Positions 1 through 5,943 of a stretch of DNA of 9,411 bases are shown here, one piece after another (position 1 is the stretch's first letter; every line of letters begins with the position of its first letter). This stretch comes from Reyranella sp. (GTDB taxonomy: Bacteria > Pseudomonadota > Alphaproteobacteria > Reyranellales > Reyranellaceae). The stretch is from assembly GCA_016780605.1 (NCBI GenBank), contig JADHLS010000145.1:1-9411 (forward strand). Reading direction: 5' to 3'. The translations under genes were made by a program, and so were the position numbers. A model generated the notes under the pieces. It made no database searches, had not been told where the DNA came from, and worked only from the letters and a program-made list of their open reading frames with translations.

Positions 1-93
1 GGTGATGCGCTGCGCCCACCAGTGATGCAGGCCGTCCTTGGCCGAGCCGAGCCCGCGGGCGCGGGAAAGATGCGTGCGAAGATCGCTGTCCAT
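1..93 (-). CDS. sdhD: Succinate dehydrogenase membrane anchor subunit SdhD (N-terminal part, runs off left edge)
   Basis: Only the first 31 codons are present, read leftward from an ATG at 91-93. The peptide contains the segment RARGLGSAKDGLHHWWAQRIT, which matches the conserved cytosolic N-terminus of alphaproteobacterial SdhD just before its first membrane helix. SdhD pairs with SdhC to hold haem b and the ubiquinone site of complex II in the inner membrane. A strong Shine-Dalgarno stretch (GGGGAGGGGA on the minus strand, within 94-106) precedes the start. Only 13 bp separate it from the sdhC stop, so the two are certainly one operon; sdhA and sdhB are expected further left but cannot be seen. 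The identification rests on a short peptide plus the neighbouring sdhC. Confidence 0.88.
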   Translation of the reverse strand, partial: MDSDLRTHLSRARGLGSAKDGLHHWWAQRIT

Positions 94-106
94 CGGTCCC
101 CTCCCC

Positions 107-505
107 TCACGCCAGCCGAAGGCCGATGACCCACGACACGGCCGTGGCGATCAGCGAAACCGCGACCACGATCCAGCCGCTGCGATAGGCGTCCTTGAGC
201 TCGAACCCGTAGCCCGCATCCCAGAACAGGTGCCGGATGCCGTTGCACAAGTGGTAGTAGAGGCAGAACAGCCAGCCCCCCAGGAAGATGCGGCCCACGA
301 TCGAGGTGTTGAAGGCCTGGAACTTGGCGTAGGTGCCGGGGCTCGCCGAGGCGAACACCACCCACAGCACCAGATAGAGAGCGCCGACCGCCAGCGCCAT
401 GCCCGTGGCGCGATGCAGGATCGACAACACGGAGGTGAGCTGCGGCTTGTAGACCTGCAAATGCGGAGAGAGCGGCCGATGTACCGGCCGATTGGCGACG
501 CTCAT
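107..505 (-). CDS. sdhC: Succinate dehydrogenase cytochrome b556 subunit SdhC
   Basis: A 132-residue membrane protein, the usual length for SdhC. The N-terminus carries the family signature RPLSPHLQVY (residues 10-19), followed by SILHRATG (28-35), where Ser28 and Arg32 correspond to the ubiquinone-site residues Ser27 and Arg31 of the E. coli protein. His85 in the segment YYHLCNGIRHLFWD corresponds to the haem b axial ligand. Three hydrophobic helices are visible at about 28-52, 66-92 and 110-130. Together with SdhD it anchors SdhAB to the inner membrane and passes electrons from succinate to ubiquinone. The ATG start is preceded by AGGGG on the minus strand with about 10 nt spacing. It is the first gene of the sdh operon here, and a candidate promoter lies at 542-569. 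Confidence 0.96.
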   Translation of the reverse strand: MSVANRPVHRPLSPHLQVYKPQLTSVLSILHRATGMALAVGALYLVLWVVFASASPGTYAKFQAFNTSIVGRIFLGGWLFCLYYHLCNGIRHLFWDAGYGFELKDAYRSGWIVVAVSLIATAVSWVIGLRLA

Positions 506-541
506 CGCGCGGGAACCCCTATTGCCGACATCGGCTGAGCT

Positions 542-569
542 TTTTTAGCGCCCAGCCGTTTCAAGTCAA
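542..569 (-). promoter_or_regulatory. Candidate sigma-70-type promoter for the sdhCD operon
   Basis: Reading the minus strand, TTGACT (564-569; five of six matches to TTGACA) is followed after 16 bp by TAAAAA (542-547; four of six matches to TATAAT). A transcript starting near 535 would have a leader of about 30 nt before the sdhC ATG at 505, including the AGGGG ribosome binding site. The hexamers and spacing are read directly from the sequence; promoter activity is inferred. Confidence 0.5.
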
Positions 570-637
570 CGAAAGTCGGCTTAAGCCCCGGATTTCCAAG
601 CGAAATTCAGCAACTCCTCGTGGGTGGATACCCCTCA

Positions 638-744
638 CCTCACCCTGAGGAGCGGCCCCCAGGGCCGCGTCTCGAAGGGTGGGCGCCAGACGGGTTGTCG
701 CCCACCCTTCGAGACGGCCGCTGCGCGGCCTCCTCAGGGTGAGG
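638..744. repeat. Cross-shaped palindromic repeat (REP-like interspersed element, possible terminator)
   Basis: A 107-bp nested inverted repeat. The outer arms are a perfect 14-bp pair (638-651 with 731-744). Inside are two small hairpins, 652-658/662-668 (7 bp, 3-nt loop) and 716-721/725-730 (6 bp, 3-nt loop). The core is a perfect 17-bp stem (669-685 with 699-715) closed by a 13-nt loop (686-698). Either single strand could therefore fold as a four-armed cross. Related sequences (CCTCACCCTGAGG arms and a GAAGGGTGGGC core) are common interspersed intergenic repeats in Alphaproteobacteria, from general knowledge. It begins 4 bp past the mch stop codon and lies before the sdh promoter, so it may also end or stabilise the mch transcript. 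There is no U-run for a classical intrinsic terminator. Confidence 0.88.
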
Positions 745-748
745 TTTC

Positions 749-1816
749 CTAGCGGCGCGGCATGAGGAGCCAATAATCGAGGTCGAGCACGACGGCCGGA
801 TGATACTTGCCATCGGCCTGCTTGCCGGGGAAGGAATCGCAAGGGCAGTCCTTGGCTGCAATGAGTCTAAGGCGCAGCGCGCCGAGGTCCTTGGCGTGGG
901 GCAGCTCGGCCTTCTCCAGCACCTCCGACCAGGCATAGATCGTGTCGCCGCCGAAGGTCGGGCCGACATGGCTGCCGGCGTTGATGGCCGCGAGCCGGAA
1001 GCCGTTGGCGAGGCCGTTGCAGGAGAGAGCGCGGGCCAGGGAGATGATGTGGCCGCCATAGGCCAGCCGCCGGCCGAAGCGGGTGTTCTTGCCCGCGAAG
1101 GCGTCGAAGTGCACGCGCGCGGTGTTCTGGTAGAGGCGCGTCGAGAACATGTGGTCGGAATCTTCCAGTGTGATGCCGCTCACATGATCGATGCGCTCGC
1201 CCGGCTGGTAGTCCTCCCAGCGATGCGAGGAGCCCGCGGCGACATCGTCATAGCCACTGAGCTTCAAGCCGGCAGGCACGATCAGGTCCGCCGGCGCCAC
1301 CGCCGGCGCCGTCTTCGGTGTCACGGGCGCGGCGACGGCGGCCTGCGCATCGCGCTTGTGCACCATCACCCAGCGCACGTAGTCCAGCACCATCTCGCCC
1401 TTCTGGTTGGTGCCGGTCGAGCGCACCCAGACGACGCCGCTCTGCTTGTTCGAGTTCTCGCGCAGTCCCAAGACGGTGGAGCGCGCCTGCAAGGTGTCGC
1501 CGGGATAGACCGGCACGCCCCAGCGGAACTCGGCATAGCCGAGATTGGCCACGGCGTTGAGCGAGATGTCGTTCACGGTCTTGCCGATCACGACATGGAA
1601 GACCAGCAGGTCGTCGAGCGGCGCCCGCGGCAGGCCCAGCGAACGGGCAAACTCGTCGGACGAGTTGATGGCGAAGCGCGAGCCGTAGAGACCGACATTC
1701 AGGGCGGCATCGGCTTCAGTGAGCGTGCGCGGCGTGGCGTGCGGAAACTCCTGGCCGACGCGGAAATCCTCAAAGAAGTTTCCCTGCCCCGTCTTTGTCG
1801 TAGTCGCCTTGCTCAT
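749..1816 (-). CDS. mch: Mesaconyl-CoA hydratase (beta-methylmalyl-CoA dehydratase), MaoC double-hotdog family
   Basis: A 355-residue protein with two MaoC/hotdog halves (about 13-160 and 205-345) joined by an Ala/Pro-rich linker (about 172-190). As I recall the R. sphaeroides and Methylobacterium mesaconyl-CoA hydratases (about 343 residues), it shares long segments with them, including the SSDEFAR region (from residue 52), GKTVNDISLNAVANLGYAE, PVYPGDTL, SGVVWVR and, in the second half, YGGHIISLARALS. The enzyme interconverts mesaconyl-C1-CoA and beta-methylmalyl-CoA in the ethylmalonyl-CoA pathway in the cytoplasm. Its ATG overlaps the stop of the CitE-like gene (ATGA at 1813-1816), indicating translational coupling; a modest AGG lies 7 nt upstream. 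A different MaoC hydratase, for example one acting in itaconate or methylaspartate metabolism, is the main alternative, but the sequence resemblance favours mesaconyl-CoA. Confidence 0.82.
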   Translation of the reverse strand: MSKATTTKTGQGNFFEDFRVGQEFPHATPRTLTEADAALNVGLYGSRFAINSSDEFARSLGLPRAPLDDLLVFHVVIGKTVNDISLNAVANLGYAEFRWGVPVYPGDTLQARSTVLGLRENSNKQSGVVWVRSTGTNQKGEMVLDYVRWVMVHKRDAQAAVAAPVTPKTAPAVAPADLIVPAGLKLSGYDDVAAGSSHRWEDYQPGERIDHVSGITLEDSDHMFSTRLYQNTARVHFDAFAGKNTRFGRRLAYGGHIISLARALSCNGLANGFRLAAINAGSHVGPTFGGDTIYAWSEVLEKAELPHAKDLGALRLRLIAAKDCPCDSFPGKQADGKYHPAVVLDLDYWLLMPRR

Positions 1817-2694
1817 GCTGCGGCCTGCAGGTCCTTGATCGCCGAGGCGAGCGCCAGCGCACGCTCGGCCTGTTCGACATGCAGGTTCTCGATCATGCGG
1901 CCGTCGACCGTGACCACGCCCTTGCCCTCGGCCTGCGCCTGCTTGAAAGCGGCGACGATCTTGCCCGCCATCTCGAGCTCGGCGGCCGATGGGGCGAAGA
2001 CCTCGTTGCAGGGCGCGATCTGGCTGGGATGGATCAGCGTCTTGCCGTCGAAGCCCATCTCCAGGCCCTGCTGGCACACCGCGCGGAAGCCATCGGCGTC
2101 CTGGATGTCGTTGTAGACGCCGTCGAGGATCGTGAGCCCGTAGGCGCGGGCTGCCAGCATGCCGATGCCGAGCGCGGTCACCATGGGCAGCCGCATCGGC
2201 GTGTGGCGCGCGCGCATGTCCTTCACGAGATCGTTGGTGCCCATGACGAAGAGCGTAAGGCGCGGATGCGCGCCCGCAATCTCCTCGGCGCGCAGGATGC
2301 CCTTGGGCGTCTCCATCATCGCCCACACCGCCATCTCGGGCGGCGCGCCTGCCGTGTCGAGCAGCGACACGACGTGCGTCACTTGCGCCGCGCTCTCGAC
2401 CTTGGGCACCAGCACGGCATCCGCGCCGGATTGGGCGATGGCCGCGATATCGCCCTCGAACCATTCAGTGCCGAGACCGTTGCAGCGGATGGCGATCTCG
2501 CGCTTGCCGTAGGCCTTGCTCTCGGCCGCCAGCACGACGTTGGTGCGCGCGGCCTCCTTGGCCTCGGGCGCCACGGCGTCCTCGAGATCGAAGATCAGCG
2601 CATCGGCCGGCAACGTCCGGGCCTTCTCCAGCGCGCGCGTGTTGGCGCCCGGCATGTAGAGGACGCTGCGACGCGGGCGGACGGTGTTCGACAT
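1813..2694 (-). CDS. CitE-family CoA ester lyase/thioesterase, Mcl2-like ((3S)-malyl-CoA thioesterase type)
   Basis: A 293-residue HpcH/HpaI-CitE TIM-barrel protein. Visible family marks are RSVLYMPGANTRALEKA (9-25), FDLEDAV (35-41), Arg70 in IAIRCNG for CoA-ester binding, Glu128 in AMMETPKG and Asp155 in VMGTNDL as Mg2+ ligands, and the C-terminal GFDGKTLIHPSQI. Overall it resembles R. sphaeroides Mcl2, which hydrolyses (3S)-malyl-CoA to malate and CoA, more than the longer Mcl1 lyase (about 318 residues). It could still be a malyl-, methylmalyl- or citramalyl-CoA lyase, since these subfamilies are hard to separate by motif. The ATG at 2694 was chosen over upstream in-frame codons because the homology begins there and a GGGGGAG ribosome binding site precedes it. 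It is the first gene of an operon with mch, and its promoter overlaps that of pdxY. Confidence 0.75.
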   Translation of the reverse strand: MSNTVRPRRSVLYMPGANTRALEKARTLPADALIFDLEDAVAPEAKEAARTNVVLAAESKAYGKREIAIRCNGLGTEWFEGDIAAIAQSGADAVLVPKVESAAQVTHVVSLLDTAGAPPEMAVWAMMETPKGILRAEEIAGAHPRLTLFVMGTNDLVKDMRARHTPMRLPMVTALGIGMLAARAYGLTILDGVYNDIQDADGFRAVCQQGLEMGFDGKTLIHPSQIAPCNEVFAPSAAELEMAGKIVAAFKQAQAEGKGVVTVDGRMIENLHVEQAERALALASAIKDLQAAA

Positions 2695-2722
2695 GTGGAC
2701 GGCTCCCCCGAGGACGCGGCGG

Positions 2723-2750
2723 ACTATAATGACGAGCCTCCTTGTGGCAA
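2723..2750 (-). promoter_or_regulatory. Candidate promoter of the CitE-like/mch operon
   Basis: On the minus strand TTGCCA (2745-2750, five of six matches to TTGACA) and TATAGT (2723-2728, five of six matches to TATAAT) are separated by 16 bp. Transcription would begin near 2716, about 22 nt before the start codon at 2694. The -10 box overlaps the plus-strand TATAAT used for pdxY, and the -35 box overlaps the start of the pdxY ribosome binding site. The positions are seen; the activity is inferred. Confidence 0.6.
2725..2730 (+). promoter_or_regulatory. Consensus -10 box (TATAAT) upstream of pdxY
   Basis: A perfect TATAAT lies 35 bp before the pdxY start codon and would start a transcript near 2737, ahead of the AAGGTGG ribosome binding site (2749-2755). 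No convincing -35 hexamer stands 16-18 bp upstream (the stretch there is GC-rich, around GGCTCCCC), so the promoter may be weak or activator dependent. It shares five bases with the -10 box of the opposing promoter. Confidence 0.5.
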
Positions 2751-2764
2751 GGTGGCCGCCGTCC

Positions 2765-3628
2765 ATGCGCTTTCTCTCGCTCCAGAGCCATGTTGCCTAC
2801 GGCTATGTCGGCAACCGGGCTGCGACATTTCCCTTGCAACGATTGGGCCACGAGGTCTGGGCGGTCAACACGGTCGAATTCTCGAACCATACGGGCTACG
2901 GCGCATGGCGCGGCCGCACGGCCCCTGCAGATCAGGTCGCCGACATCGTGGCCGGCATCGAGGCGCTGGGCTTGCTGCCGCGCTGTGATGCCCTGCTGAC
3001 GGGCTATGTCGGCGATGCGGCGCTAGGCGATGTCGTGCTCGACACCGCCGCCAAGGTGCGCGCGGCGAATCCGAAGTCGGTCTGGTGTTGCGATCCGGTG
3101 CTGGGCGACATCGACACCGGCATCTACGTGAAACCCGGCATCGACATCTTCTTCCGCGAGCGCGCCATCCCGGCCGCCGACCTGATCACGCCCAACCACT
3201 TCGAGCTGGAGCATCTCACCGGGTCCAAGGTCGCCACCATGAACGACGCGCTTGCCGCCGCGCGCAGCCTGCTTGCCCATGGAGAAAAAGGCCCGCGCCT
3301 TGCACTGATCACCAGCCTGCGCCGCGCCGGTGCGCCGAACGACCGCATCGAGATGGTGGCGGTGAGCCGAGATGCGGCGTGGCGCGTCACGACGCCGCTG
3401 ATCGGTTTCGACATCGCGCCGAACGGAACCGGCGACATGGTGGCGGCATTGTTCTCGGCGCACTGGATCGCGGACGGCGATGCGCCGGCGGCGCTGGGCA
3501 AGGCCGCCTCGTCGGTCTTCGCCGTGCTCGAGGCCACCCGGGCGATGGACGAACGCGAGTTGCAACTGGTGGCGGCGCAGGAGCACCTGGTGTCGCCGCC
3601 CCGCCGCTTCGCCGCCGAGAAGATATAG
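2765..3628 (+). CDS. pdxY: Pyridoxal kinase PdxY
   Basis: A 287-residue ribokinase-fold protein, matching the length of E. coli PdxY (about 287). It shows LSLQSHVAYGYVGN at the N-terminus (substrate-binding Ser8/His9 region), VNTVEFSNHTGYG (33-45), the CDPVLGD segment, the ITPNHFELEHLTG segment and the anion-hole/catalytic motif NGTGD (220-224) with Asp224 as the probable general base. The enzyme phosphorylates pyridoxal with ATP to give pyridoxal 5'-phosphate in the salvage pathway. The ATG at 2765 was preferred to in-frame ATGs at 2684 and 2729 because the family begins here and AAGGTGG precedes it by 9 nt. Its stop is only 7 bp from the next gene, so it appears to lead a plus-strand operon, although its function has no obvious link to the later genes. 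Confidence 0.94.
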   Translation: MRFLSLQSHVAYGYVGNRAATFPLQRLGHEVWAVNTVEFSNHTGYGAWRGRTAPADQVADIVAGIEALGLLPRCDALLTGYVGDAALGDVVLDTAAKVRAANPKSVWCCDPVLGDIDTGIYVKPGIDIFFRERAIPAADLITPNHFELEHLTGSKVATMNDALAAARSLLAHGEKGPRLALITSLRRAGAPNDRIEMVAVSRDAAWRVTTPLIGFDIAPNGTGDMVAALFSAHWIADGDAPAALGKAASSVFAVLEATRAMDERELQLVAAQEHLVSPPRRFAAEKI

Positions 3629-3635
3629 CCAGGCG

Positions 3636-4331
3636 ATGAACGTTCCGGGCTTTCAATTCAATCCGATCGCGCTTGCCATCGAGGGCGCGGCCATCGGCTT
3701 CCTGATCGCCGTGCCGGTCGGGCCGGCCGCAGTGCTGTGCATCCGCCGCTCTATCACCGTGGGTGCGGTGGCAGGCTACATGACGGGCATCGGCGCGGCG
3801 CTGGGCGATGCGGTGTTCGGCGCGGTCGCGGCCTTCGGCCTGTCGATCGTCGAGCAGTTCGTCATCGAGCGCGAGAAATGGCTGTTGGGCATTGGCGGCA
3901 TCGGCCTGATCATCATGGGTTGGACGACCATGCGTCATCGGCCGCGCACCGTCGGCGATCCGGTGGCCGACGACCGCGAGCACCAGATCGCGACCCACTT
4001 CCATTTCGCCAGCTCGAGCTTTTTCATCACGGTGTTCAATCCCCTGACGGTGATCGCCTTCGGCGCGGCTTTCGCCGGCCGCAATCTCGCGGGCGTCGGC
4101 GCCAGCCTGCCCGATGCCGGACTGCTGGTGGCGGCGGTGTTCTGTGGCGCGCTCGCCTGGTGGACCATCATCTGCACGGCCGCGGTATCGCTGCGCCATC
4201 GCTTCACCGGCAGCGGCCTCTTGTGGCTGAACCGCGTCTCGGGCGCGATCATCCTGGGCTTCGGCGCCGTGGCGCTGATCTCGCTGCTGCCGTTGCCGTG
4301 GCGCCAGATCGGGCGCACGCTCGGGCTCTGA
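3636..4331 (+). CDS. LysE/RhtB-family exporter (translocator)
   Basis: A 231-residue polytopic inner-membrane protein of the LysE superfamily (usual length about 200-235). The N-terminal helix holds the family pattern around PVGPAAVLCIRRSI (about 28-41), followed by a Gly-rich GYMTGIGAALGDAVFG stretch typical of the first two helices. A short cytosolic loop (about 100-120) precedes a second block of helices containing FNPLTVIAFGAAFAG, then two C-terminal helices. Members export amino acids or other small solutes, and the substrate cannot be told from sequence. It starts 7 bp after pdxY with only a weak AGG before the ATG, suggesting coupled translation. A candidate radical SAM/transferase set follows 14 bp later, so it might export a product of that set; this is inference. 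Confidence 0.86.
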   Translation: MNVPGFQFNPIALAIEGAAIGFLIAVPVGPAAVLCIRRSITVGAVAGYMTGIGAALGDAVFGAVAAFGLSIVEQFVIEREKWLLGIGGIGLIIMGWTTMRHRPRTVGDPVADDREHQIATHFHFASSSFFITVFNPLTVIAFGAAFAGRNLAGVGASLPDAGLLVAAVFCGALAWWTIICTAAVSLRHRFTGSGLLWLNRVSGAIILGFGAVALISLLPLPWRQIGRTLGL

Positions 4332-4345
4332 TCCGGATCCCGCCG

Positions 4346-5284
4346 ATGCTGCCCCTGTTGCTCGATCCCGCGAAGTTCCAGGACGCCCTGGTCACCGCCA
4401 GGGGCGAGGAGCGCGCCCATGTGGCGCTGCGGGCGCTCGAGACCCTGTGGTTCAACACCGGCACGCTCTGCAACCTCACCTGCGCGAACTGCTACATCGA
4501 ATCCTCGCCGCGCAACGATCGCCTCGCCTATCTGTCGGCCGCCGAGGTCCGCGCCTATCTCGACGAGATCGAGCGCGACCGGCACGCGACGCGGCTGATC
4601 GGCTTCACCGGTGGCGAGCCCTTCATGAACCGCGAGCTGTCGGCGATGCTGGAGGACGTGCTGTCGCGCGGGCTGCAGGCGATGGTGCTCACCAACGCCA
4701 TGAAGCCGATGCAGAGGATGAAGCCCGCGCTGCTCGGCCTGCTGGCGCGCCATGGCAAGCGCCTCACGCTGCGCGTCTCGGTCGACCACTATGGCAAGAC
4801 GCTGCACGAGAAGGAGCGCGGGGCACGCAGCTGGAAGCCGACGGTCGACGGGCTGGTGTGGCTGGCCGAGAACGGCTTCGACGTCCATGTCGCGGGGCGG
4901 CGCTTCTCCGACGAGAGCGAGGCAGAGGTCCGCGCCGGCTATGCCCGGCTGTTCGCCGAGCTCGGTGTTGCGATCGATGCCCAAAGCCCGGTGTCGCTGG
5001 TGCTGTTCCCCGAGATGGACGCCAAGGTCGACGTGCCAGAGATCACCACGGCCTGCTGGGGGATCCTGAAGAAATCGCCCGACAGCGTGATGTGCGCGTC
5101 GGCCCGCATGGTGGTGAAGCGCAAGGGCGCCCAACGCCCCGCCGTCGTCGCCTGCACGCTCCTGCCCTATGAGCCGCAGTTCGAGCTCGGGCACACGCTC
5201 GGCGAAAGCGTCGGCGCGGTGCGGCTGAACCATCCGCATTGCGCCAAGTTCTGCGTGCTGGGCGGCGCCGCCTGCAGCCAGTGA
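4346..5284 (+). CDS. Radical SAM protein with C-terminal cysteine-rich region, unassigned function
   Basis: A 312-residue protein with a radical SAM core. The CxxxCxxC motif is CNLTCANC (Cys42, Cys46, Cys49) for the SAM-binding [4Fe-4S] cluster, followed by GFTGGEPF (86-93), the SAM amino-group motif. The C-terminal third holds six more cysteines (237, 250, 270, 299, 303, 310), ending in the spacing CAKFCVLGGAAC, consistent with an auxiliary Fe-S cluster of SPASM or twitch type. The transferases that follow are those named rSAM/selenodomain-associated, but I see no DUF3641-like C-terminus as in ArsS, so this seems a different radical SAM subfamily. The substrate is unknown; peptide or small-molecule modification are both possible. 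The ATG start at 4346 has a poor ribosome binding site 14 bp after the LysE gene. The stop overlaps the next gene by GTGA. Confidence 0.85.
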   Translation: MLPLLLDPAKFQDALVTARGEERAHVALRALETLWFNTGTLCNLTCANCYIESSPRNDRLAYLSAAEVRAYLDEIERDRHATRLIGFTGGEPFMNRELSAMLEDVLSRGLQAMVLTNAMKPMQRMKPALLGLLARHGKRLTLRVSVDHYGKTLHEKERGARSWKPTVDGLVWLAENGFDVHVAGRRFSDESEAEVRAGYARLFAELGVAIDAQSPVSLVLFPEMDAKVDVPEITTACWGILKKSPDSVMCASARMVVKRKGAQRPAVVACTLLPYEPQFELGHTLGESVGAVRLNHPHCAKFCVLGGAACSQ

Positions 5285-5943
5285 CGCTGGACGTCATAGT
5301 CCCGACTCTCAACGCTGCCGATCATCTGCCCGGCGCCCTCGCCGCTCTCGGCCACCATCCCAACGTCATCGTCTGCGATGGCGGCTCGCGCGACGGCACC
5401 GTCGCGATTGCGCGTGCAGCCGGCGCCACGGTCGTGGCCGCCGAGGCCGGGCGCGGGCGCCAGCTCGCGACAGGCGCCGCAGCCGCCACCGCGCCTTGGC
5501 TGCTGTTCCTGCATGCCGACACGATGCTGTCGGACGGATGGGCGATCGCGGCGCGAGGCTTCATGGCGACGGGCGCCGAGAAGGCTGGCTATTTCCGACT
5601 GCGCTTTGCCTCGGCGAATCCCCGCGCGCGGCGGATCGAACGCCTCGCCAATTGGCGCAGCCAGGCCCTCGGCCTGCCCTATGGCGATCAGGCGCTGCTG
5701 ATCGCGCGCGATTTCTACCGGCAGATCGGCGGCTTTCGTCCGTTGCCGCTGATGGAGGATGTCGACCTTGTGCGCCGCATCGGGCGACATCGCCTTGTCG
5801 CGCTCGAGGCCGATGCCGTGACCTCGGCGCGACGCTATGAGCGCGACGGCTGGCTGGCGCGACCGATGCGCAACCTTACCTGCCTCGGCCTGTACTTCGC
5901 CGGCGTGTCGCCATCGCTGCTGCGCCGGCTGTACGGATCATGA
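5281..5943 (+). CDS. Family-2-like glycosyltransferase, TIGR04283 type (rSAM/selenodomain-associated transferase 2)
   Basis: A 220-residue GT-A fold protein with no membrane segment. Motifs in order are VIVPTLNAADHL (5-16), DGGSRDGT (33-40; nucleotide binding), GRGRQLATGA (57-66), FLHADT (76-81; the DxD-equivalent metal site), PYGDQALLI (132-140) and LMEDVDL (156-162; catalytic acid region). This set and length fit the TIGR04283 family, often annotated as an arsenosugar biosynthesis glycosyltransferase. The donor and acceptor are unknown. The chosen start is GTG at 5281, which overlaps the radical SAM stop (GTGA); an upstream in-frame ATG at 5239 would add 14 Arg-rich residues that are only the radical SAM C-terminus in another frame. 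Its end overlaps the next gene by ATGA, so all three genes are probably translated together. Confidence 0.88.
   Translation: MTLDVIVPTLNAADHLPGALAALGHHPNVIVCDGGSRDGTVAIARAAGATVVAAEAGRGRQLATGAAAATAPWLLFLHADTMLSDGWAIAARGFMATGAEKAGYFRLRFASANPRARRIERLANWRSQALGLPYGDQALLIARDFYRQIGGFRPLPLMEDVDLVRRIGRHRLVALEADAVTSARRYERDGWLARPMRNLTCLGLYFAGVSPSLLRRLYGS

Noticed and set aside
38..538. A 166-codon plus-strand frame across sdhD/sdhC
   Set aside because: It is antisense to well-identified sdhC and sdhD coding sequence and has low-complexity composition with no recognisable motif.
524..546. Plus-strand hairpin followed by TTTTTT, resembling an intrinsic terminator
   Set aside because: No plus-strand gene ends here. 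The T-run reads as A on the transcribed strand and is better explained as part of the sdhC -10 region, and the stem is only 4-5 bp.
1817..2464. Upstream in-frame extension of mch (a 571-residue reading frame)
   Set aside because: The added part is the CitE-like gene read in the wrong frame (Arg/Gly/Ala-rich), and the true mch start forms an ATGA overlap at 1816.
3935..5239. A long minus-strand frame opposite the LysE and radical SAM genes
   Set aside because: Composition is typical of GC-rich antisense (Arg, His, Gln, Glu), and both plus-strand proteins carry firm family motifs.
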